A stretch of DNA of 64,000 nt, taken from Struthio camelus (taxonomy: Eukaryota; Chordata; Aves; Struthioniformes; Struthionidae). This document shows, in pieces, positions 36,410 to 53,519 of this stretch. The stretch covers positions 201,740,747-201,804,746 of the forward strand of contig NC_090942.1 in assembly GCF_040807025.1 (NCBI RefSeq). The letters are read 5' to 3'. The notes under the pieces are model-generated. The model saw nothing but the letters and a program-made list of their open reading frames with translations. It did no database searches and was not told where the DNA came from. How positions within the stretch are numbered: position 1 is the first letter of the stretch; the number at the start of each line of letters is the position of its first letter. A program made the position numbers and the translations under genes.

Positions 36410-38988
36410 CATCTCACAAACTTCCTTTTATTACAACTCAGGTTTTTTTTCCCCTTCAACGTTAAATCAGTTTCTACAGACTTAAATTTAACTTATTCTT
36501 TTTTTTTTTTTTAAAACAAGTAAACAATGTACAAAGAGTTTCACCTGAAGTCTGTAAGCCAGAGCAGGTGTCCTTACCAGGGCATGTGCAATGAATGCAG
36601 CGCCTTCCCGGAGACAGAAAGAGAGCGGACTTCGGTCGCAGTTGGAAAAGGCTAACGTCCTTTATGGGCTTGTCTTCTGGCAAAGGAACAATAGGCCTGA
36701 TAGCATTTGGGGCTGAGCATCTCCAACTCCCGCCGAAACCACCAGCAACTGGAGGCCCCCAGGCCCCCCGTTTTTTTAATGAGCTTTGCAGGGCCAAAAT
36801 AACTGTGCTGGTTCAGTCCTACTTTCACATGCAGTTTAAGTACTCTGATACCTAAACCTCCACGAGACCTGAGTGGGTATTAGGTCCTTCAAAAGCATGG
36901 GAGCACCCAATTCTGATACAGCCACAGAATTTTAATATCCCATTAGGCGCCTAGCTGTATCGTCAGGCATTTAACTGATTCAAACTATCTAGCCCGTAGC
37001 CCCCGTAACACAGAGCAGGCCAGCAACTAAACACTTCCAGCAAGCTGTGTCTCGGCTTTGCAGAAGATGCCGAGCATGTCTGGAGATCAAGCCCAGTTTT
37101 TTTCTAGCCAAAAGTGAGCCAAGCTTTTTGTAAAGGTCATACATACTGAATGGCGAGATGGCAGCCAGCAGCAGCAGATCTGGTACAAATTACCTATTCA
37201 TTTTCCTATTTCTGTGGTCAAAAACATTTCTTCCTTCTGTAGACTGCTTGTGTGTGTGTGGCATGTTTACAAGTAAACCATTAGATCTGGCAAAGATTCC
37301 ACAAGTATGTGTAATTTTAAAACAAACATATAAAAAATAGTAGTATCACAGTTATTGCTACATACTGATACAGTATCAGACAATAAGAAACCTTTTATCA
37401 GTTCTGGTCTGCTTACAGTAATTGCCCGGTTTCCGTATGCCCTTATTCTTCTGTTGTAGTATTTAATCAGAAGAACAACTGGATTGAAATGCAGAGGGCA
37501 AAAAATTTTTTAAAAGACAAAAAACAGGCTTAGAGACTGTTAGGTTTGTTTAGAAAAAAAGTCTGGGGTGATATATTACAAATAGCACAGTCTGATTATT
37601 TTCAGTACACTGTTGCCTCTTTAAACTCGAGAGATACTTTTCCCCAAACAAAGCAGAACAAATGGAGCCAGCAGCTTTAGTGCAAAGTCACTCCCCGCAA
37701 CATGCCATCTGCTCGCACCGTGCAGATACACTGCATTTGTGGAACAACTGCACAAAACAGAAAGTTCTCAGAACTTTGATTCTTTGGTTGGGCCAGTTTT
37801 GTTATTCTCAATGCTTTTTTAAAAATAAAAAAAAAAAAAGTTAAGTCTTTCCACCCCAAGCAAGAAAAAGAAAAAATGGGAAGGATATAAAATCTCCGCA
37901 AGCTCCTCCAAGGTCGGTGTGGGGTGGCATTTTCTTACCATCACAACCGCCCTGTGGGATCAGGTTCTGGACTTCAGAACAGGCCAGCGGAGGAATGGAC
38001 CCCATTTTCCTATGGGGAGACTCAATTACAAACCAGCCGTGAGCTTCAGGTCTAACACGTTCGGGCATATACACACAGATGTGCTATTTCATGGGAAATA
38101 GGGTTAAATTAGGCATATTTGAAGTCACTATATGACCCTTCTCTGCAGACTTTGTTCCAGCTCAGACATGGTGATATCCGTATCAACAGTTGTGCCGAGT
38201 GCCAATAAGAGCAAGTACCTCATACCCTGTTTTTATTAAAAAGTTCACAAAGAAAAACAAAGCCTGTGCAAACCACTACTAGTTCCTGATCTTGAGACAA
38301 AAATCAAATCAAGAAGGGTTTCAAGTGCACCAAAAGCAGTGCTGAATAATTCATACTCTGCTAATTCCTACATAAATACAAGGGACAGGGAAAATTGTTC
38401 TTTGCAAGACTAAGTATAATGCGGCTTTTCACCCTGAACCTAGGGTGCCTAAGAAACCGTAGGCGCTGATACCGAGAACCTAGCGTACAACGATTGCACT
38501 GTTTAGCTTTCACTTGTGATTGTCTGTAAAGCAACGTGAAATGTCATTAAGGAATTGGAAAAGGAGAGGGGAAGAGAGGTTTCTTAAGTACTATGGTCTT
38601 GTACAGTGTAACCAAACTCTTTCTACGAATTAATTAGGCAAATACTTCTGACCACATCACACCTGAAGGGCACTTAATGGCTCCGGCATTTATCTCACAA
38701 TTACAGTTATCTGAAATGCATATGCATTTTCAGTGTAATCCTTTGCCACTGTAAATCATGCACTGGAATGAAAGCGTATCTGGAAACGTTAATTCAGAGA
38801 TATCATCCTACAGTTTCTGGCAGCGGACCCCGACGAAAATAAATGGTTTATAAACACTGCCTGACATGCATGAGCCTTTCAAAATTATTTACAAGTGATG
38901 TCCTGGGAGCTTCATTCCAAGGAAGTATTTCTCCTCTGTTCAGTTTAGATATTAAAATCTGCTGGGGTGGGGAGGAAGGCCTTCGGAG
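36410..38988 (-). other. SHISA2: SHISA2 probable 3' UTR
   Basis: Downstream of the SHISA2 stop on the - strand the sequence is non-coding. An AATAAA hexamer (plus-strand TTTATT at 36427-36432) is followed within about 10-35 nt by a GU-rich and U-rich stretch, a strong poly(A) configuration. This gives a 3' UTR near 2.6 kb. Alternative hexamers are at 38232-38237 (shorter UTR) and 36271-36276 (slightly longer UTR). Confidence 0.5.
36427..36432 (-). terminator. SHISA2: SHISA2 candidate poly(A) signal AATAAA
   Basis: This is a canonical hexamer on the - strand. It is followed by a segment reading GTTTGTGAGATGTGGTG and then U8, a good downstream element. It is the best of the three hexamers found downstream of the SHISA2 stop. 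Confidence 0.5.
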
Positions 38989-42566
<3,578 letters not shown>

Positions 42567-42640
42567 CTAGGGAAGCGAGCGCTGCCGTTCAGGCCGTGTG
42601 ACGGAGGCGGCCGAGCGCGCTGGCCCCTCGACGCGTCCGC

Positions 42641-45600
42641 GTGAATTGTAAAGCAAAGCATCCTTTAAGCCACTGTAACACTCCCCCCCCCCCCAAAAAA
42701 AAAGCAGTATATAGAATATGTAATCTTAAAGAGCTAGAGCTAGGCCATGCTTCGGCTCTGCCTTCCAGCCCGCACGGAGGCCTTACACCTCTGCTGACGC
42801 TGCTGCAACGAATACCCTTGTTATTTCTGCTTTCCCTTCAGCCCTTCTTGAAAAGCAGCAGCAGCTCCAAGGAAGCCGTAGACACGCTCTTTCAAACGCC
42901 TCGCGGTTGCTAAAGTGTCAAGGAACGATACTCTTTGACGTTGTTTCTTTTTTCCTAAAGCTGGCTTGCATGTTACCAGGCAAGACTTCTATGACATATC
43001 AGAGCAAGTAAAAACGCTACTTTTAATAAAGAGATAGAAAAAAGCAGCTTGATGACAGTCGCTGTTTTTGAATTCTGTCTGCTGCTAAGCTGTTTCACTC
43101 CAGCGATGACTGCAAAATTATACTTCTCTGGTTCTTTCAAGCTTTTCTTCTTTTTTTCCAACTAAATTAACATCTTTAACTAATAACAAACCAGTTTTAC
43201 ACCTTCCGTTTTCATCTCTCGCTCTTCTGTTCTCCCTCCTTTCCGCCGTCCTTAGACAGCTGCAGGCTTTCACAGAGGTATCGGCCTGGACCCCTATATT
43301 CCGGTCCAACTACAGCGCAGGTAACTACATTTTGTGCCCTTGGCTTCCTTGCTGATTCTGGTGAGTTATTTCCCAGCTGTGCCCCTTTCCCCGCTCGGCG
43401 GCACAGCCCAAGCGGCGCCACGCACGCGTCCCGCGCCTTTCCTCGCAGGGCTCGGCATCCCCGAGCAGCTGCCCTTTGCAAACACTTCCATTGCCGGAGA
43501 GGAAAACGGGATCGCGGTGCGGCAGGCTCTGCGTCCCTCCTGGCAACCGAGCTGGGCGCGCGGGAAGAAACGCACACGGATGGGAACGACCAAGCGGGAG
43601 ATGTCCCATCTCTAAATGGGACGAGCGACTCTCCCAAGCTCTCCACTTCTGCACTTCCAGCCCGGCGTGAGGGGCGCTGCTTCGGCTGCGGTCGGCCCAG
43701 GCCGCGCGGTACCCGCGACGGCTTCGTGCTCGAGGCACGGTGAGGGAAGGGGCATCGACCGGCCGGAGAAGGCCTAAAAGCCAGGGCTGTACGTGAGCAA
43801 CCTGCAGAAGCATCCGACAGCCCAGAGCGAGAGGAAGGCATCTGCCAATGCCTTAATTCATTGCAAATCTCTCTACAAGACCGCTTTCTTTACATCTGGG
43901 TTGAACTTCCGTTTTCGTAATAAGAAAAGCAGCTTCTGGACTCCTCTGTACATGACAAGTAAAATACTTTCCCAGCCCTATCCTTTGAGTGGTTGGTTCC
44001 ACTGATACTCAACGTAGTGATCTTTTTAAATAGCAATTACAGAATATCAGAAGATACTCCATTTTTTACCCAGCTATCCAGCCCATACCGGCTCTCAGTT
44101 AACAGCCTTGCTCACAACAAAATAACAAACACCTTCCAACACGGGATCTCTTGTAGAGATTACCTATAAAAGGTACTTCATACAGTCAAGCTCAGAATCT
44201 GCCATAGCTTCTCTCCCCAAAACCGGGGACTATAGCACTCGTTTTCCTCATTGTGCTTGTATAAAACGTAAAACAGTCAGTAGTTCTCCAGCACTTTGCA
44301 GACTGCTTTACACGTCACTAACACAGACTGATTAGCAAAGAACTTTTCTCTAGGTGTCTTCTCAAGGTGATCAGATATCTGTACTCTTAAAAGTATAATG
44401 CTTTTCCATAAAAAGAGTGAAAGTGTGAAAATACAAGAGCGTGATTTAACAGTCATTCCTACTCTTCAACTTTTTAATTTACTTGCAGGTCTAGCAATCT
44501 CATAACATTAACTATTTCCATGTAAACTGAATCCATTATTAAGACTCCCAGATCCTGCAAGGCACCGAGCCCATTGGTTCCCACCACGTTCAGCATCTTT
44601 CACCTTTCAGATGCAATTGAAATATCATACATGTGTTAGAATGGACAAAGATTTTAAAAGGCCAGAAATATTCCTTAATGATCACATAATCTAAAAATCT
44701 CAGCAGTTTCTATTTCAACTTTATCTTTTTTTTTTCTAAAAATCTCCAAACTTTTACTACTAGTTTTACTAGTCTGCGGCCTTTGGCTCAGCAACAATTT
44801 TCTTCGCCTTCTCAAGACAAAAGCAGGATTGCAAGAAATCAAATACAAAGTTTTACTTCACATTCATTTAAAGAACTCAGATGCTGTTCTCAGACAGTTC
44901 TGTTTCCTGAAAAAATCTTTTCCTTAGGATCAGGAAAAACAAGAAACGTTAAAATTGCTTCTGTTAGTCATTGGAAAATAATGAAGAGAAAATGCATTTT
45001 CCCTCTGGGTTTTAACATCCTAAACTGCAAAAGCGGCAGCAGCTGGGAGCCCGTGCAGCAGCGTAGAGGCCGAGTATGTTTACGGCAGCCCTTACGGCTC
45101 TTCTAGGACGTCAGGACCAGCGTTGAGCAGCGGCACTACATGCGTGTGAGCGTGCTACCTGCACACCTGCGTGCCCAGACGAGGAGCCGAGACGCACTTA
45201 CCACGGCCAGCGTGCTACTCGACTGCTAATTGTTACGCGCAAATCTGCTCCAGGAGAGTTGTCAGGCTCTGGTGACTCTAAGCTTGGTATCTTCTCACCC
45301 TGCACATTCATTCAGGGATTGCATCGATGGATACTCTGCTTGTTGAAACAACTTCAAGAGGTTTCAGCTATGTTATTACTATTACTAAAAGGACGGTCCT
45401 ACACGTGGGAATTTTTCAGAAGTATTTGTGTGCCTTCAGAGCACAAAATGCTCTGCTTTCCTTCTAACGTTTCTAACTTGCTTAAGCTCTTAGAAGCCTC
45501 TTTGCAAATACAAATGTTTCTACAAAAAAAGAAGACAAAAAAGGAAAAAAAGACATAAAGAGAGATAACATAAAAGCATGCAAGGGTTTTTTTGTCCTTA

Positions 45601-48600
45601 GCAGCTCCTGTTCAACAGTGGGAAAACCAAAGGCACACCACACGGAGTTTAATTTGCTGAACCAGTCACAGTGAGGTACCACAAACATTTGTCCGGGCTG
45701 GCCGCGCCAGCCACTTACTGGCAGGAAGAGAAGGGACAAATTAGAGGATGCTGTAATAAGCAGGAAACAACAAAACCCCTTTAATTCCCATCTCACAGAT
45801 GTCCCAAGATGAAGCACAGAACTGTCACCCTCTTCTGGATCTCTAGCCGTTTGCCAGGACCCTCGTTTGCCGTCATGCAAGGAAAGCCCTGCGCCGCGGC
45901 TCCCTGGGCTGCCACGAGCTGCCGCGCTCGCGTGCGTGGCTCTTGCTGTTTGGGATCTTTCGCTTTCCCTCTCCTATTCCCAACCTCTGCAAATCACCAC
46001 ATTCCCTTGGTCGTAAGAGGGAGACAAAACTGGCAGCAATTCCTATCCTATTTTCCTTCTGACCCTTTCCTTTTGATAGGCTTTAGAGAGTTTATGTGCA
46101 TTTTCTTCTCTTTTGGGTTTCATTCTTAGTAGCCTAGTCAGTGAGTGGATTTTATCCACTTGGGAACAAGTGAAATTACCCACTTTCCATTGCCCAGCAC
46201 TGGACACCGAACAGGCACATTTCTGTGCCTTTCTCCTTATGTTTAGCTAATGTTATCTACCACTACATCACTACTTTTCAACAATTCCGCAACTTCACCA
46301 GAAACCTTGAAAATCTGTATTCAGGAATTACTTTGCTTGTTCAATTGTGGACACGATGTTACAACAAATCAGGATTCTACGTTAAAACTTGGAACCTGAA
46401 ACCTTCTCATTTCCTTCTCCCAGGGGAAAGCTATAATTAATCATCGCATTACGACTATTTAGCTCACTCAACATTTAAAAGCCAGGGCACGTTTATCACA
46501 AGAGCTGGATTTTACTGCAGCATGTACTTCATCAGTAGAGAATCCTCTTGCTGGTAATGCAAAACCATGGAATGAATTTAAATCTGAAAGCCAAGCCAAG
46601 TATATAGGGGTTTGCTTATAGAAAAAGTTTACTTTTTTACTTGTAAACAAATCATCTTGGAGCCAGAAATCACTGTGTAACACACATTTCTTCTAGCAAA
46701 GCTGCTTTTCAGGTAAAGCTGTATTTCCTTGCTGATCAAACAATGCCTTGCTGCCCCCATGTGCAAGTAGTGGGAAGGGAAGGATTATTAAAACACCATA
46801 GCTGCAGTTTTTCTACTGAGAACTGCCATACTTCAGGGTGCAGTTCTTACTAATAGGTTATACTAACATTACTCCCGGAAAGAGGATGGTTACCAGAATG
46901 TATGAGCTTAAATTAACAGGGTTTCCCTCTCTTCCACTACAGCACTGGTTATAAACCATCTTTTATGCTAACATAGCTATACCTATGGAAGTACTATTTA
47001 AACACTACCAGTATATTTAGAAAGCCTAAACTGCTACTCACATTGTAGCATTACTGGAATAAGCTAGACTGTTTTTTATTCCTGCTTAGGGAACATATTT
47101 AATATCTCCATTTTCAAATACATATGTATTCATAACAGAAAGGCTTATTTTTATTGGCTCTTATTTCCTGGAAAATAATTAGAACAAGATGTTCCAAAGA
47201 GTCTCACAGAAAAGTCAAAGGACTGTAAAAAATAACCTAGAACGAAATGATGTAAAGTTAACGTGCTCCTCCTGGGCAGGGCTGTGAATCTGCAGCGGCT
47301 GCTCGGGGACCAGGCACATCGATACGCTCAGGCTCAGCTTCTCCTATCAGTGCTCGCTGTCTCAGCTCGTGCAATGGGGACACCAGAGCCGGCACCACGT
47401 TATCACAGTCCATACAGACACCTCCAATATCGAGTGCCTGGCTCCAGAAGGCACCATTGGCTCTGATAACCAAGTTGAGGTCCGAAGGGAGCGAGGTGAC
47501 CTAGCCACAGTATCTCTAAGTGCTTGGGGACGTCTCCCTCCAAACCCATAAGGGGAACGCCGCAACAAATTGAAGAGCGGACCTTCTCAGAAAACGTCCC
47601 CCAGTTTTGACACTCTGGCTAGGGCATGCTGGACTGAGGCTTTAGGAGTTTGTTAGTACTGTCTATCTATTCAGCTGTGATGAATACAACTGTCATGGTC
47701 GTCTCTCTGGAGTCTTCACGCATTGATTTTTGGAGCTCCCACTAACTGCAGGCACTAGACTCCGTTAAAGAGCCCATACCCAGGGCTGATGTGCATGTTT
47801 TCAAACTGAAAGATGTGCAGTTTCTTAACTGAATGATTACTTCTGCTATATCCAGTCATTCCAGCCACTAGCAAGAAGCAGCAAAAAGAGTAAAGAATGC
47901 GAGCTCACAATTTTCTTTTCTTTTCTTTTTTTTTTTTTGGCTCCAGAGGAAGAGAGAGGAAGAATTGCTTGTTACAGGCTAAATCAATCTTTCCACAGCC
48001 TATCCTCCCAGGGAAACTGGACAATTTGACAAAGTATCATTATTAGAAACTTGTCTCAATTAAAAAAAAAAGTACAATAACTTAATTTTTACACTCTAGT
48101 TTATGCTAAGACGAGCAGAAAGCATGATCATTTGATAAAATGTATGTAGAGAACTGTAAGAATAGTTTCTTACCAGATTTTTACTGTTACTCCTCTCATA
48201 ATGCCATAGTGCAAAACAATTTTACACCAGCAAGGCATGAAACGTAAAACTAGTACTGCTGTACAGCAATAAGCCGAGTTTGCTGCCTCTGCAAGAAGAT
48301 TCATCAGCTCCAGTACAGAACAAAGTGGTTTTCCTCTTGGCATGGTTCAAGAGGACTTGCTACAGCTTAATTTGCAGTTTGGGGTTCTGTATGGGCATAA
48401 GTAGCGCAGATCAGTAAGAAGTAACGACTTGGTGTGGAAAATTAACAATATGTATAAGAACATTACTAGAGTAAATGATTTTCCTATGTTGTTTACAAAG
48501 CAAATAAAGACTTATCTGCTTGCATCATTGCTCTTTTATTTGACATCAGTAACCTAAATGAAATATGGCTTACCTTAAAAATGGTATAACCTAGCAACGT

Positions 48601-51600
48601 TTTATTTTGTACCCCCCGCCCAGTGCTGACTTTAAAACTTAAATCCACCATTCTGCAATGGTGCCTGTTTTTTAATGCTACTATTTCTGTCCCCGCTGGA
48701 ATTCTATCACCACGCGTCTGTCTGAGCCCGTGATCTCAGATCTAAGGATTTCTTTTGCCTTAGTGCTTCTCGGCAGCACTGAAGCAATGCCTAACACCAT
48801 TACCAACAGCGTATGCATATCACCATGGCATAGCAACAAGCAACAGTTATACTGGCTGCCACAGCACTGGAAATAGTGTGGAGAGGGGTGACAAAGAAGG
48901 CGACACTTCTCAAATAGAAAGTGAGAAATTACTCAGGAAAGCATTTCTAGCTAAACAGTGCTACAAATAGAAGTATAAATAAATGTAAGTTAATAGAAAG
49001 GCAATTGCATGAGATCCTACACCTTTAGCATAATTCTTGCTCTGTGCAGGACAATTTGTACTAGCTGTCACAGCCTCTCCAGCCACTTCTGCACATCTTG
49101 GATACAAACAGGACGTTGGCTATTGGCACTGACAGAGCATTACCATGCCTGAAGCCAGCACAAATAACGTCAAATACCTTCCCTCTTCACTTTTGGAGCA
49201 GACTTTCCGCAGAGCTCAGCATCAGTTTCATTTCGCTCCCCCCTGAAGCAAGCAGGAGTTTTGCTCTTGTGGTCTGCATGGCGCAAGCTTAGCTAATGGC
49301 CAGAGCAGGTCTTACCCTCCCGGGGGATAAGGCTTGCTTCTGGTTTGGCTGCTGGAGGTATGCAAGCACCTGCCTCTTCGCTGAAAGCTATTCTTCTGGT
49401 TTAAACCTTACGCTGCTATCCCAGGGGTAAGCAATAGGCACAGTAAGAATAGCTGCAGTGAGCCCCATCGCACAGCCACCAGTTTCCTTCATCAGCAGCC
49501 AGAATAAGAGATAAAAACAAAAATTTTACCCATTTGAAATGGATCTGGCTGATACATCCTGCTAGGACTTATGCACACAGCATTAAAGCTGGCACATTCC
49601 TTTTGCTATCACTTTGACCGGCCTCAATGCCAAGTTCAAACCACCATAGCTGCCTGCTGCAATGACGTTAAGTGTAAAGAAAGCAACCTGTGGGGAAGCT
49701 GTGCCATGCACAGTCACACACAAGAATAATGGAGACACTCTGGTAAGATATAGGTTTCATCATCACTCCACTGCCCATCTCCAGCAGAGAGATACATACC
49801 TGACCCCCACCTGCCGGTGACTGCGGCAGTGTCGCCTTGACTCACTGCTACTGCATCCGTATAGCATGTGGGCCCACGATAACAGCGTCTGTTCCTTGCC
49901 TTTTTGGAAAAAGGAACTCTTTGGGTAAAGACTCCTTTGTTACACGTACCTCTTCTTATTCTGGATAGAACAGGAGCAAAAGCGTTTATGCCCAAAAGTT
50001 GAATTCCTTCATATGCATGCTGACAGAGAGAAACAAAGGTGGTCTAAACAGCCAAAAAATCCTATCAATGTTAACGACAATTATAGGTTTTCAACAGTGT
50101 TTCAGCTTCTACGTAGGTACTTAACTACAGAGTTAGGCTAGCTTTAGCTACCCAACTGTACATAGTTTGTACAGTATTTTCCAAGGTTTCACCCAACTGA
50201 AAGTCAAGCTGTGCTGGTTTTCCCTCCTATAAGAACTTACCCCGTTCTTCTGTTCTTAATAGTACATGACATTTTTCAGAATTAAGTTTCATATAATAAT
50301 AGATACTTGATTTTAAATATTTGCCAAATCTGTGTTTCTTCCTTTTTTTTTAAAACTATTAAAACACCATAATACTTCATAAGAACCTGATCACCCTACC
50401 TTGTTTTTGTGACAGGGATAAAAAAAAAAAAAAAAAGTCAGAAGCATATCCCAGTTTCACAATTTGTCACATTAAATACATATGTCTAACAAGGAATTTA
50501 TTGCCTAGGAGATATATGCCAGTGTCTAATCAAAAATGCATTTTGGAAGCAATTGCACTACTTTCTAGGAAGCTGCTGTCCTTGCGCTGTCCGAGTATAT
50601 GCCGCATAGTGACACCTGGATTGAAAAGAAAAAGAGGTAAATCCATCAGTCCCTAAGACCTTTGTCAAACAAACCAGAAAAACACCTTTTGACTGTTCAG
50701 TCATTGATCTATTTAGAACAGAAGTGCATTATTCCAAGTTTTCTATGCCAGCATTCAATAGAATTGACCTGTTACCCTAGCAGAGAGAGGTCTATGCCCA
50801 ACTAAAATCAACCCAAGAGCTCTCTTAGAAACTTGCAGAAGCTTCTCAACTTATTCATAATCGGTTCATAGTAAGTTATAATGGAAACTAAAAGGGAAAA
50901 AAAGCAAAAGTAAATCATTCTTTGGAAAAATATTAAACCTAAAGTAACACCTAGCACATTCACTTCTCTCATGGTTGCTCTTCACAGCTGCAGTGACGGG
51001 CTATGAAGGTTAAATTCCTAAGGATAAGCAAAAAAGTATTTTAAGTAATAAACTCAGAGCAATAGAATGAAATAGCTCAGAATGATTATTTAAATATTGG
51101 TATAATCTATTAAAGCCTTACTACCTCAGAAAAAGGTGCAAGAAAGTGTGAATGACCTGGACACAAAAGGCAGCATCCTGCATGACAGCAATTCCTCCAA
51201 TAGCTTTGTAGCAACTTTTGACAATATAAAACTAGTGGTCTCCTGCCACCTGGTGCAAGCAACATTCTACTACAAAGCAATTGGAAATCATATGGGAGTC
51301 CGTTAAAAAGTTAGTTTTTCTTCTAATTTTTTTTTTTTTGATTCCTCTGGTTATGGAGTTAGTTTGCAATGTCTTTTTCTCTACATGTAAAAAAACAATT
51401 TTTTTTTAGGTAAATGATAAAACTGCTATAATCATCTATTTGTACCTATGAACACAACATTTTAGTAATATAAAATTTATATTACAAGTTCAGCTGATTT
51501 GGGACTACACAAATGCAACACTCCACTCCACCGTAAGATTTCACCATGCAAATATTCAACATTCAGTTCAGAAAAAACAATCCCAAAACTGCATCGGAAC

Positions 51601-53519
51601 AAGTTGTCCCACACCCAGGAGAAAGCCTGGTGTTCACATCCCCTAAACTCTCCCCCCTCTCCCCCTCCATCCTCCTTTAACATACCTGACTTGTGTGGCA
51701 GGAGACAGCGGGTTGCAGCTGGGCTGATGCTCCGCATGTGCGGAAAGAGCAAGCGAGTGCTGCCTCCCAGAAGAGTTGCAGGCACCAGCCCGGTCTCACT
51801 CCCCTCCCCGAGCCCAGCTACTTTTTTTTTTTTTTTAAATGAGAAGTTGTACAAATCTGTTACTGTGATACCTGTAACCATCCACCAATGTCTGGAGAAA
51901 TTAGCCATGGGTTCAAAATGTACTTCATGAGAAGGGGAAAGGCAAACAACTAGACAGCACAATCCCAGCAGTTAAGTCTAAAAGCTGGGTAATTCACTGC
52001 TGGCAGCTTTTGTGCATAGCCAGTTCTTTGTTCTTATAAACCTGAATACAAGTTTTAGGAAAACAAACTCGTATAGCACATAACGGATTGACGTTCTGCA
52101 GTATCGACAGATTTTTCTGTACACAACAGTTGCTCCCAATTCTTTGCTAAAAACCTAGAGGTGGATCCTTTCATAACTTCTGCTGAGACAGTCCATACAG
52201 GTACTAGAACCTGTAAACAGGCAAGAGCTGACACAATCGACACTGGATTATTTCTACCATTAACACAAGAGAAGAAAAAACACAAGGAATTAACACCGCT
52301 GACGAAGAGGAAGGGAGCCATCACCCTGTATTCTGGAACTTCCCTCTTCATAAAAACAGCAAGTAAGGGTCACGGCTCAGCCATGAGATGACTATGCAGG
52401 TGGAAGGCGCATGGCTGGGTTTGGATTTCAAAGCCCTGCAGTGAGGAAGACGCAGAAAACTGTCCAACTGCCCCTTACTTGAGCCCCGACCGCTGAAGGA
52501 GTGGGAGTGTCAGGAAAACAGGTAAAGAAGGGGGTGAAGAAAGTCTTAAGATGCCAGCCCAAGAAGTAAGAGTTTCATGAAGCAAGCAGTCTAGGGCCTA
52601 ACTCTATCATTCCTTGCTATATATCTTATAGTCAGACACGGGACGGGGGTGGCGGGGGAAGCGCGTTACTTCTGGTAACAGAAAGAGGCCACATAAAATA
52701 AGTTTACTCTACAGCTGTACAGCAAGGTCTTAACTAATAAGAGATCCACAGCCCCCTGCCTACCTATGACACTGCTTTACAAAGCATGACTTCAATCTTC
52801 CTCTAGTGCACTTACTTGGTAAAGAAACTAACAAAACAAGCAAATAAACCAGAGGTGATTTCAATTTCATGGTGTTTAAATACAGGTCAGCCTCTTTTTG
52901 GATAATGCTAACGTCTTGTGAGAAGCTAAGTTGCTCCCTCAGGGTATTTGTATTTTGCAGTCTAATTACATTAGATAGCTTAACTTGAAAAAAATTTGAA
53001 ACAAGGCCTGTAAAGCAGGGCTAAATTAAACAAGGTGATATTCCGAGGGCGTAAATCAGTTATTTCAAAACCTATTTTTAACACTTCAGTTTGTACACTC
53101 CAAGCACGTCACTGTTCTACTATACAATCACTTTGCACTGGGGCTACACTAAGGAGATAACTGTTGCCTCAATTTGAAAAGAAACAGAATAGGGGTACCA
53201 AGACGTAACAGACGGCTTCAAAATTAACTTTCTGATGCACAATACTCACAAAAGGACAAAAGCCCTATTTACTGCTGTAACATTACAGCACAATCCACAT
53301 TTGTGCAGCGTAGTGATAAGAGGAGACAGGTAAAACCACAATATTCTCCTCCTCCTCCTGCCCTCCCCGGCCCCGTGCAATCCAGAGATCAAAGCCCTAA
53401 TTTCAGCAAGAATTTTACACTTTAGGCAGCACGTTTTTGCAGTGGCTCCATTTTGGGGTAGCTATAACAGAAGAGAATCATAGCAGTGGGAAATGAGCTT
53501 TCAAATAGGCAAATATGTA
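42641..53519. other. Region upstream of SHISA2, downstream of NUP58
   Basis: No gene was recognised in about 11 kb. Contents: a C12-A9 tract at 42683-42703, a second GC/CpG-rich patch at about 43380-43800, an isolated coding-like GC-rich block at 47258-47570, pyrimidine runs near 47911-47938, and A/T homopolymers. The 161-codon open frame at 51477-51962 (- strand) passes through a T14 run encoding a lysine string and is probably chance. Regulatory elements for SHISA2 are likely here but cannot be shown. Confidence 0.6.

Noticed and set aside
43212-43841. 209-codon open frame on the - strand upstream of SHISA2
   Set aside because: It lies in a CpG-rich patch where both strands and several frames are open; Arg/Ser/Ala-rich without a domain.
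51477-51962. 161-codon open frame on the - strand
   Set aside because: It is interrupted by a lysine string from a T14 homopolymer, has no recognisable domain and no splice or promoter context; chance frame in the region downstream of NUP58.
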